Both the position numbers and the translations under genes were made by a program. From NCBI GenBank assembly GCA_002718515.1, contig PBEX01000011.1:1-19056 (forward strand): 19,056 nt of DNA, written 5' to 3'. Position 1 is the first letter of the stretch, and every line of letters starts with the position of its first letter. The notes below the pieces were generated by a model. The model was not told where the DNA came from. It saw nothing but the letters and a program-made list of their open reading frames with translations, and did no database searches. The stretch comes from Phycisphaerae bacterium (lineage in GTDB: Bacteria; Planctomycetota; Phycisphaerae; Phycisphaerales; SM1A02). Below, piece by piece: positions 1 to 5,555 of this stretch.

Positions 1-11
1 GTAATCCATTG

Positions 12-159
12 GTACAGTTGGGTGCATGGTGGCGTGTACAGTTATAATGTGGGGATGAGTACAGTTACGATATGGGTTGCGGGTACAGTTATATGCAATT
101 GGTTAAGGGTACAGTTTTATTGTTCTTTGTTAGTTGTGGCGATAAATTAAAGTACAGTT
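12..159 (+). repeat. Iteron-like array: six direct copies of GTACAGTT
   Basis: The octamer GTACAGTT occurs exactly at 12-19, 36-43, 59-66, 83-90, 109-116 and 152-159, always in the same orientation. The first five starts are spaced 24, 23, 24 and 26 bases apart, close to two helical turns or slightly more; the sixth lies 43 bases on. The sequence between copies is only loosely similar (a run of G residues often follows 12-16 bases after the octamer starts). Six copies in under 150 bases cannot be chance. Such arrays bind plasmid replication initiators (iterons) or partition proteins. The array may continue left of the window. Which protein binds here is inference. Confidence 0.8.
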
Positions 160-315
160 GTTTTGTTAATGTAACTTTTTGACGCGGTTCTTTTATTTAG
201 CATTAAAGTCTCATAATTAAGCACCTTCACAAATCGCGCTTAACAGCCTTAATTATATGCTTTGTTTTGTCATGCTAGCTTTGCCATGGATATAAACGCG
301 CATGCTATTACAGTG
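160..315. other. A/T-rich gene-free spacer
   Basis: This stretch between the two repeat groups contains no open reading frame of useful length on either strand. It is A/T-rich at its left end (about 117-200), as expected of an unwinding region next to iterons, but no consensus DnaA box was recognised. Whether it is part of an origin cannot be decided from the sequence. Confidence 0.3.
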
Positions 316-360
316 CTGTACAGTTGCATTTAGATAGGTTCCTAAATAGGAAGTACAGTT
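316..360 (+). repeat. Second GTACAGTT pair with palindromes between
   Basis: Two further exact GTACAGTT copies lie at 318-325 and 353-360, 35 bases apart and in the same orientation as the upstream array. The first is embedded in the 8-base palindrome CTGTACAG (316-323). Between the two, TAGGTTCCTAAATAGG (335-350) contains two overlapping short palindromes, TAGG-TT-CCTA and CCTA-AA-TAGG. The pair sits about 170 bases upstream of the partition operon, a suitable place for an operator or centromere site. The function is not shown by the sequence. Confidence 0.65.
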
Positions 361-491
361 ATAAAATTTTGATAACTCATTGTTTTAATTAAGGTCTAAA
401 GGTTTGTAAAAAGGAAGTGTTCAGATCGGTTAATTCAATTACGATAGGAAAGTTTAAAAATAAGTAAATATGTATTTGCACATTTAAGTAT

Positions 492-523
492 TATAATGCT
501 AAATTATCTGACAACAAAGGAGG
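492..523 (+). promoter_or_regulatory. Candidate promoter -10 and strong ribosome binding site of parA
   Basis: A perfect -10 hexamer TATAAT lies at 492-497. No good -35 hexamer is found at the correct spacing: TTGCAC at 476-481 is only 10 bases away. The promoter would therefore be weak or activator-dependent, or may be wrongly placed. The Shine-Dalgarno sequence AAAGGAGG at 516-523, four bases before the ATG at 528, is near-perfect and fixes the parA start. The GTACAGTT copies upstream could serve for autoregulation by the partition proteins (inference). Confidence 0.45.
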
Positions 524-527
524 CCTT

Positions 528-1178
528 ATGCCAAAAATAATATCGTTGTTAAACCAAAAAGGGGGTGCTGGTAAAACCACATCAAGCACCAACATAGCTT
601 CGCAATTACATAAAAGTGGCCATAGTGTCCTGCTAGTTGACTTGGATGCCCAAGGCAGTGCAAGTAAGTGGTCAGCAGCTAAAGGTGAAGATGAAGACAC
701 ATTCCCAGTAATTGCCATGGGTAAAAATCTGGCGCGTGACCTACCACGCATTGCGCGTGATTATGACTACGTGATCATCGATGGTTCACCACAAGTGTCT
801 GAGCTGGCAGCTGTGGCTATCAAGGTATCTGATACCGTTATTATACCTGTTCAACCTTCGCCTTATGATGTTTGGGCCTGTGCTGATTTAGTTGACTTGA
901 TAAAAGCTCGACAAGAAGTTACTGACGGTAAACCAAAGGCCGCGTTTTTAATAACTATGGCCATGCAAACGCGAATGACATCTGAGGTTCGTGAGATCAT
1001 AAAGGGCTACGAATTACCTTTACTTCAAAATTGTACTCACCGTACAACCTTCTATACCGAGACAGCTGCTAAAGGCTTAAGTGTTATAGAAGCAAAAGCA
1101 ACTGAGTCAGCGCACAAAAAAGCGCAAGAAGATATCCCAAATATTACCGCCGAAATTGTGGAGTTTACCAATGCCTAA
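528..1178 (+). CDS. parA: ParA-family partition ATPase (short, type Ib)
   Basis: This 216-residue P-loop ATPase should drive segregation of the replicon by ATP-dependent binding to nucleoid DNA together with a centromere-binding partner. It has the deviant Walker A motif KGGAGKTT (residues 11-18) with its signature lysine, the A' region LLVDLDAQGS (35-44) and Walker B YVIIDGSPQ (81-89). It begins directly at the ATPase fold and lacks the N-terminal helix-turn-helix extension of long (type Ia, SopA/P1 ParA) proteins, so it belongs with ParF or delta-like short ParAs. The start is fixed by AAAGGAGG four bases upstream. The stop overlaps the next gene by eight bases, indicating a two-gene operon. 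ATPases of related families (MinD, VirC1) are less likely given the RHH partner. Confidence 0.93.
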   Translation: MPKIISLLNQKGGAGKTTSSTNIASQLHKSGHSVLLVDLDAQGSASKWSAAKGEDEDTFPVIAMGKNLARDLPRIARDYDYVIIDGSPQVSELAAVAIKVSDTVIIPVQPSPYDVWACADLVDLIKARQEVTDGKPKAAFLITMAMQTRMTSEVREIIKGYELPLLQNCTHRTTFYTETAAKGLSVIEAKATESAHKKAQEDIPNITAEIVEFTNA

Positions 1179-1488
1179 AGATACCAGTTTTTCACTTTCA
1201 CCAGGTGTTAATAATAGTGATGCCAAGAAAAAGGCATTAGAGATGGTTTCGAGAGTCGATAACTTTATGAGTAAAGACAACATTCATAAAGCGAACGTAG
1301 AGCTAGACCGCCAAATATGGAAAGCTGTAAAGCAGCTAACTAACGACACACGCACACCAGACGATAAAGCGGTTTCATTCCGCTCATTAGTAACTGAAGC
1401 GCTGGTGGACTTGTTTGATAAGTACGAACGGGGCGAAGGTAACAACCCATTTGATATTGGGGTCGATGGATTCAAATTTGATAAATAG
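1171..1488 (+). CDS. Small ribbon-helix-helix partition protein (ParB/ParG-type)
   Basis: This 105-residue protein is translated from ATG 1171, inside the end of parA (ATGCCTAA overlap), with GGAG at 1160-1163 as ribosome binding site. An in-frame TTG at 1156 is the less likely start. The N-terminus (1-35) looks polar and flexible. Residues 39-45 (HKANVEL) form a likely beta strand, followed by helices at about 46-58 and 69-84 (SFRSLVTEALVDLFDKY). This strand-helix-helix pattern is typical of RHH DNA-binding proteins. Small RHH partners (ParG, omega) accompany short ParAs, bind repeated centromere sites and repress their own operon. The GTACAGTT repeats upstream are candidate targets. The family is inferred from pattern and context, not a database match. 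Confidence 0.78.
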   Translation: MPKDTSFSLSPGVNNSDAKKKALEMVSRVDNFMSKDNIHKANVELDRQIWKAVKQLTNDTRTPDDKAVSFRSLVTEALVDLFDKYERGEGNNPFDIGVDGFKFDK

Positions 1489-1500
1489 ATTTTAAAGCGA

Positions 1501-1524
1501 AGGGCCAAGCTGCAACTTGGCCCT
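1501..1524. terminator. Perfect 9-bp hairpin after the partition operon
   Basis: AGGGCCAAG (1501-1509) and CTTGGCCCT (1516-1524) form a perfect stem with a six-base loop CTGCAA, 13 bases after the stop of the RHH gene. No T-run follows on either strand, so it is not a classical intrinsic terminator. It may be a factor-assisted terminator, a transcript-stabilising hairpin or a processing site separating parAB from the small genes downstream. Confidence 0.5.
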
Positions 1525-1556
1525 ACAACACAACCAAAACCATGCAGGAAATAGTT

Positions 1557-1697
1557 ATGTCAGATAAAGATCTTAACACATTAATTAAGATGCCACTTAA
1601 AAATATTTTTGAAAGTGAGTATTGGACTCAGCGTTTTTTAATTTGGGCTAAAAACAACAAGTGTGGCCTTAGAATAAAACAGGGAGTGGTAATCTAA
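1557..1697 (+). CDS. Small hypothetical protein, 46 residues
   Basis: ATG 1557 opens a 46-codon frame ending at TAA 1695-1697, preceded by CAGGAA at 1545-1550 as a plausible ribosome binding site. The product is mildly basic and carries an aromatic stretch in the middle (ESEYWTQRFLIWAKNN). No family was recognised. Its stop overlaps the ATG of the next gene in a TAATG junction, which suggests translational coupling. It lies between the partition operon and the phage tail module, the accessory zone of phage-plasmids. A chance frame cannot be excluded, but the coupled stop and start support a real gene. Confidence 0.5.
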   Translation: MSDKDLNTLIKMPLKNIFESEYWTQRFLIWAKNNKCGLRIKQGVVI

Positions 1698-1885
1698 TGG
1701 ACGATGAAACGTTTGAAATAGAGCTTTCAAAAGCTGGTGTTTTAGCGGCTAGAAAGCTTTTTCATTATGTAACCGAAGATGATTTATATAAATTTGGTTA
1801 TACCAGTGATGAAATTGAAGCGCTTGGAGAGTTGTTTTTAGAGCTAAAAAGCAATGTAGAAACAATTGAAATGATGGAAAGCTAA
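1697..1885 (+). CDS. Small acidic hypothetical protein, 62 residues
   Basis: This 62-residue frame starts at ATG 1697, overlapping the previous stop by one base, with AGGGAG at 1681-1686 as ribosome binding site. The protein is strongly acidic and appears all-helical: residues about 10-22, then 26-32 and 37-60, the last with spaced leucine, isoleucine and methionine as in an amphipathic helix. No cysteine, transmembrane segment or DNA-binding motif is visible. It forms a coupled pair with the gene before it. Small acidic helical proteins of phages often act as inhibitors or partners of other proteins, but nothing here identifies a target. Confidence 0.6.
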   Translation: MDDETFEIELSKAGVLAARKLFHYVTEDDLYKFGYTSDEIEALGELFLELKSNVETIEMMES

Positions 1886-1900
1886 CACCAATTAACCAAC

Positions 1901-1953
1901 GGCCAATAGTTGACACACCTTAAAAAGTTTTCAACTATTGGCCTTTAACTTTT
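1901..1953 (+). terminator. 13-bp hairpin with T-rich tail
   Basis: GGCCAATAGTTGA (1901-1913) pairs perfectly with TCAACTATTGGCC (1931-1943) across a 17-base loop, followed by TTTAACTTTT (1944-1953). This is a good intrinsic terminator for the small-gene pair, though the T-run is interrupted. Its end lies immediately before the ribosome binding site (1954-1959) and ATG (1966) of the next small gene, so it could also act as an attenuator for that gene. Confidence 0.7.
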
Positions 1954-1965
1954 AAGGAGCCAAAC

Positions 1966-2130
1966 ATGTTAGGGATTACTAAAATACTGGTAGCGTTGCT
2001 GCTAATTGCTATGACGATCATGCTAACAATTAGTTTTAATTTGATTGGGTTCTTGATTGGGGTAGGCATTACCATTGTATTAAATGGCACATTCAATCGA
2101 ATAGATAGAAGAAGGGAAAAGCAGCCGTAA
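1966..2130 (+). CDS. Small membrane protein, 54 residues
   Basis: ATG 1966 is preceded by AAGGAG at 1954-1959 with six-base spacing, and the frame runs 54 codons to TAA 2128-2130. Residues about 5-40 are almost wholly hydrophobic, enough for two short transmembrane segments with a possible break near S23-F24-N25. The C-terminus is charged and basic (RIDRRREKQ). This topology occurs in small phage membrane proteins such as superinfection-exclusion proteins and in some holins, but no lysis gene is adjacent and no family was recognised. The stop codon lies in the loop of the following terminator. It has no evident promoter of its own, since a strong hairpin lies directly upstream. Confidence 0.62.
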   Translation: MLGITKILVALLLIAMTIMLTISFNLIGFLIGVGITIVLNGTFNRIDRRREKQP

Positions 2131-2142
2131 TGGCTGCTTTTT
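2117..2142. terminator. Bidirectional terminator between convergent units
   Basis: AAAAGCAGCC (2117-2126) and GGCTGCTTTT (2132-2141) form a 10-bp stem with a five-base loop, followed by a T-run on the + strand and with a matching T-run on the - strand. It ends the rightward small-gene transcript and lies just past the stop of the leftward late operon, so it should stop both. Confidence 0.85.
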
Positions 2143-2144
2143 GT

Positions 2145-4670
2145 TTATAGGATATATGGAGGGATTACGGTAGGAATATCAATAGGCGCGTTGCTGTCAT
2201 CATCCAAATAGACTCTTGGATCATCATTTTCAGCGCTTACGCTTACCCGGTTCGTTGATGACGGCTTAATATCTGTGATGATCACAAACGTACACCACTC
2301 GTCAGTTTTACCAAATGCGAATAGCGGTGGTTCCATAGAACCATCAAGCACAGGCTCAAAATCTAAATCACGATCGATAACCACTTCATTAGCACTATTG
2401 CCTTTCGTAGCCGTGTAAGGCCCAGACAATTTACCATCAGGTTTTCTTAGTGAGATTACATAACTTTCACCAGCTGCCCATTCAAGATCAGCATCAAGAT
2501 AAAGCGTTCTGTTAAACACAAATTCAACACGGCCTGTTTGTTCAAAGCCGGGGATTTGGTCAGCCACCGCACAATAATCTAGGTACCGCGAATTTAAAGC
2601 GTCCATTTCTGTTTTAAATTCAATCTTAGAGCGCCTGTATCGGCGTATGCGGCGTTTTCGCATGCCTATCTGATATGCCTTGTTCCTGTCGGTTACGCCA
2701 AACGCACGCACCTTCTCAGGGTTGTAACCATTATCACCGGGCAACAAGCACAAAATGGTTTCAGACTTCCATGTAACAGGGCTGGTAAATTCAACCTCTA
2801 CCCCATCTGGCTCATCTTCATCAATCAGTTTTGAGCTTTCCTCAATTAACCCTATGGTGTTATCAGGCGTGTACATGTATTGCGGTTGAGTACGCTGCTG
2901 ATCACGAATTGGTGTGATTTTTCCGTAATCAATAACTGGCTCAGCAAAGCCCGGCAACAATACTCGCTTAAGCGCTTCAAGTACCGTGGTTTCACTATCG
3001 AACACCGCGTTAAATTCATCACCTCTTGGATGCCAAATGTTATGCAGTGTTTCCAGCTCATCAAGCCCAAGCTTATCATCACCATGGCCAACACTTTTTG
3101 GTATATAAGCAAAAAATGGGGCTATGTCTCTGGTTGGCCTTGGTTGGCTCCACGCACCATTTTCGTACACTGGTAAAATTCTGGTGCCGACTACTTTAAA
3201 CTTATCTTGCGCAGCACTTGCTAGCGCGTTTGTACCGCGAATTTTTACCGCTATGGTCGTTAGACCATCGTACTTAGTTGGCGTTTCTAGTTCACACTTA
3301 AGCTTTGTCCAGTAAATGTCATCATAAATTCGGGTGTCATTACTGGCCGATGTCACACGCTTTATACGCACTTCAGGGCGTATTTTTTGCGGCAATGTGA
3401 ATTTAACTGTTCGTGCTAATTGGTCATTGGTTGAGTTGCTAAAAACTTCATCCGGAAGCGTGGTCCAGTTCTGCGCACCTTCAGCTCGATATTCAATACG
3501 CAATGTTACGCTACGGCTTAAAAAGTTACCGTCATCATCAAGTTCACCTAAACCTTGCGGCAACATAAAGTCACACCATATAGTGTCGGTAACTTCACCT
3601 GCAGGGCAAGCAAAGTGAGGGCCATTAAACTGACCATCACCACCACCATTTTCAACAGATACACTAGCGTTACTTTCATTTTCAGTAACAAAGCCTGTCC
3701 AGCTCGTATCATCTTGTGATTGGCCGTCAACTTTATTTACTTGGCTACCATCACGGTCTTTACTCAAAAGCTCAAAATAACCATCATTCTGGCCTTCCAA
3801 TGTGCCAGAAATAGTTAATATTTCGCCTACTTCAAATGGTGGAGTAACTTTCAGTCGGGTATAACCACCAAACTCACCCTCCCATTCAAGTAAATATACA
3901 ACTAACTCAGTACCTGAAAACCAATAAACATAACGGCTATTACCACCACCTGTGCTTACAGTTCGGCCTTTTAGCTCAATACCTACGTTACCCGATGTAG
4001 CACCAACGCCCGACGATGTATAAACGTTTCTGTGTGCTTCATGGCCTGTTACATCTTCACCCGGGCCAAATACTTGATAATCAATATCACCCACATAATT
4101 AGATACTGGAGTATCAGCAATCGTGATATCTTCATCTAGTATTTCATACTCGCCCCAGCCAAAACTAAGCATCAGAAACAGGTATTCTTCGTTATTTATA
4201 TATTCCTTGCGGGGCATGGTTAAATAATCGGGAAAATACTGATGTCGCCCTGCAATTTGCGGAATAACACCCATAAGCTTGGGTTTGTTGCCTTGCGCGT
4301 TAACACTATAAATAGAGCTACCATCAGGCGTAGTATTATTGTAATTGTCAGGTATCTGGTTGGCTGTATAAATAGCCACACCAATAGCAATCACCGCAAT
4401 GACTGCATAAGCAATTGTTACCGGGTCTTTTGGCTCAATAATTAGCTTTATTTCATCACCGGCTTTAAAACGATATTCACGCCACTGGCTTGGTGGTAGC
4501 ACTTCACCATTAATAACTGCGCTAAATAACGGTACCACCCTTTCATAGTACGATGGCACATTATCAACCAGCCATTCGTGCAACGAACTGCCAACATGGC
4601 CATGCGTTGGTTCAACAAGTGATTGATCAAGTTTGTTCGGGTAGACCTTAATATCAACCTTCGTATTCAT
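2145..4670 (-). CDS. Tail tip hub protein, lambda J-like, with I-like N-terminus
   Basis: This is the last gene of the late operon and encodes the central hub of the tail tip. I chose ATG 4670 (841 residues, beginning MNTKVDIKVYP). ATG 4728-4730 would add 20 residues and overlap the upstream gene by 77 bases. The first about 80 residues contain a compact domain with INGEVLPPSQWREYRF and a GDEIKLIIEP strand, like the beta-grasp region of lambda I-type proteins. A hydrophobic stretch follows (about 84-102, AYAVIAVIAIGVAIY). The body contains J-family features such as the NRKAYQIGMRKRRIRRYRR segment and DYCAVADQIPG. Lambda J is about 1130 residues; this protein ends soon after the hub domains and lacks the long C-terminal fibronectin/fibre region. 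No separate I gene exists, which fits a fusion. Confidence 0.85.
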   Translation of the reverse strand: MNTKVDIKVYPNKLDQSLVEPTHGHVGSSLHEWLVDNVPSYYERVVPLFSAVINGEVLPPSQWREYRFKAGDEIKLIIEPKDPVTIAYAVIAVIAIGVAIYTANQIPDNYNNTTPDGSSIYSVNAQGNKPKLMGVIPQIAGRHQYFPDYLTMPRKEYINNEEYLFLMLSFGWGEYEILDEDITIADTPVSNYVGDIDYQVFGPGEDVTGHEAHRNVYTSSGVGATSGNVGIELKGRTVSTGGGNSRYVYWFSGTELVVYLLEWEGEFGGYTRLKVTPPFEVGEILTISGTLEGQNDGYFELLSKDRDGSQVNKVDGQSQDDTSWTGFVTENESNASVSVENGGGDGQFNGPHFACPAGEVTDTIWCDFMLPQGLGELDDDGNFLSRSVTLRIEYRAEGAQNWTTLPDEVFSNSTNDQLARTVKFTLPQKIRPEVRIKRVTSASNDTRIYDDIYWTKLKCELETPTKYDGLTTIAVKIRGTNALASAAQDKFKVVGTRILPVYENGAWSQPRPTRDIAPFFAYIPKSVGHGDDKLGLDELETLHNIWHPRGDEFNAVFDSETTVLEALKRVLLPGFAEPVIDYGKITPIRDQQRTQPQYMYTPDNTIGLIEESSKLIDEDEPDGVEVEFTSPVTWKSETILCLLPGDNGYNPEKVRAFGVTDRNKAYQIGMRKRRIRRYRRSKIEFKTEMDALNSRYLDYCAVADQIPGFEQTGRVEFVFNRTLYLDADLEWAAGESYVISLRKPDGKLSGPYTATKGNSANEVVIDRDLDFEPVLDGSMEPPLFAFGKTDEWCTFVIITDIKPSSTNRVSVSAENDDPRVYLDDDSNAPIDIPTVIPPYIL

Positions 4671-5052
4671 AAAACTTAACCCCAATAAAAAGGCGTTTAA
4701 AATCGGCAACCTTAATGTGTGAGGCACCATTTTTTCTTGATGTGTGCAAAACCCTTAGCTCACCGTCTATGACTTCGCATGTTCCCATATGCACTAAGCA
4801 GTTAAGCTTAAATCCACACGCAATAGCGCCCGGCTTGGGGTTACATACTGAAAATTCATCAACGATTTGCTTGTAAGCTGTAGTAAGAGTGGGTTTGTCA
4901 TCTGGGTTAATATGTCCAAACGACTCAAATAGAGGGTGGCCGTAATGGTGGTGAAGTCGATGCCGGGTCATACCCCAGCAATCAAACCCCAACATATCAC
5001 GACCACCGTCTACGTAAGGCACACGCAAATAGTCTTTAATCGTGTAAGGCAT
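4654..5052 (-). CDS. NlpC/P60-type tail tip peptidase (lambda K-like)
   Basis: This 132-residue protein belongs to the NlpC/P60 cysteine peptidase superfamily, which in phage tails cuts peptidoglycan cross-bridges or helps tip assembly. From ATG 5052, the motif GGRDMLGFDCWG places the catalytic cysteine at C25, with likely histidines H88 (CLVHMGT) and H103 (VLHTS). The start is four bases after the previous stop, with no clear Shine-Dalgarno sequence, so translation is probably coupled. A TTG at 5085 would add 11 residues but has no ribosome binding site either. The 3' end overlaps the J-like start by 17 bases. Lambda K also carries an N-terminal Mov34-type domain, which is absent here. Confidence 0.85.
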   Translation of the reverse strand: MPYTIKDYLRVPYVDGGRDMLGFDCWGMTRHRLHHHYGHPLFESFGHINPDDKPTLTTAYKQIVDEFSVCNPKPGAIACGFKLNCLVHMGTCEVIDGELRVLHTSRKNGASHIKVADFKRLFIGVKFYEYEG

Positions 5053-5056
5053 ACTA

Positions 5057-5548
5057 TTAACTAAAGTATTTAAGCCCCGGTGCAAGTTGGGGCGTATAGC
5101 GCGCTCTTGGCCATGCTCGATTAATTAAATCAGCAAATGATGCAACAATATTCGCGCTTTTACGGTTGGTTTTGGTATCTATCACATTCATAGTGATAGG
5201 CGGATCAGCAGGTTCTGTTAAATCAGATTTAGTATAAACGCGGTAGGTACAATAAACGGGCTTGCCGTCTTCTCGCGCATCTTTAATGCGGCGCTTAGCT
5301 TCACCCGTTACATTGTCTATTTGAAACTGCAAAGACTGTCGTGACTTCATGCCGCGCTTGGGGAGTGATAACCCCAAGCCGCATGCAGTAAATGCCACCT
5401 GTTCGCCATTTTCAAGCGTTAACACTAAGTCATCAAAACCTTGGCACAAGTACATCTGGCCAAACGACTCACCAAACAAATGTAAGGTATGTATAGGTAA
5501 GTCATTAGCCGGAGCGCTTGCATAAACAACTTCAAGTGCTTTACTCAT
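5057..5548 (-). CDS. Minor tail tip protein, DUF1833-like (L position)
   Basis: This 163-residue protein lies exactly where lambda encodes minor tail protein L, directly before the NlpC/P60 gene. It has a beta-rich middle (DDLVLTLENGEQVAFTACGLGLSL is an example region, about 39-62) and a C-terminal tail with AWPRARYTPQLAPGL that resembles what I know of the DUF1833 family of phage tail proteins. That assignment is from memory of the pattern, not a search. It has only two cysteines (C58 in the TACG segment and C35), so no iron-sulfur site like that of lambda L is evident. The gene starts seven bases after the fibre gene ends. Confidence 0.65.
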   Translation of the reverse strand: MSKALEVVYASAPANDLPIHTLHLFGESFGQMYLCQGFDDLVLTLENGEQVAFTACGLGLSLPKRGMKSRQSLQFQIDNVTGEAKRRIKDAREDGKPVYCTYRVYTKSDLTEPADPPITMNVIDTKTNRKSANIVASFADLINRAWPRARYTPQLAPGLKYFS

Positions 5549-5555
5549 GATTTTC

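Noticed and set aside
12..360. CRISPR array
   Set aside because: The repeats are only eight bases with 15-18 base gaps of uneven length, far shorter than CRISPR repeats and spacers, and no cas gene is present.
491..751. Leftward frame of 86 codons across the parA start
   Set aside because: It is antisense to the start of parA, has no ribosome binding site and no recognisable product.
1501..1524. Classical intrinsic terminator
   Set aside because: The stem is perfect but no T-run follows on either strand, so it is listed only as a hairpin of uncertain role.
1557..1885. Toxin-antitoxin pair
   Set aside because: Size and coupling fit, but neither protein shows a known toxin or antitoxin motif, so no such call is made.
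4654..5085. TTG start at 5085 for the NlpC/P60 gene
   Set aside because: It has no ribosome binding site and adds 11 residues not typical of the family; ATG 5052 lies four bases after the previous stop.
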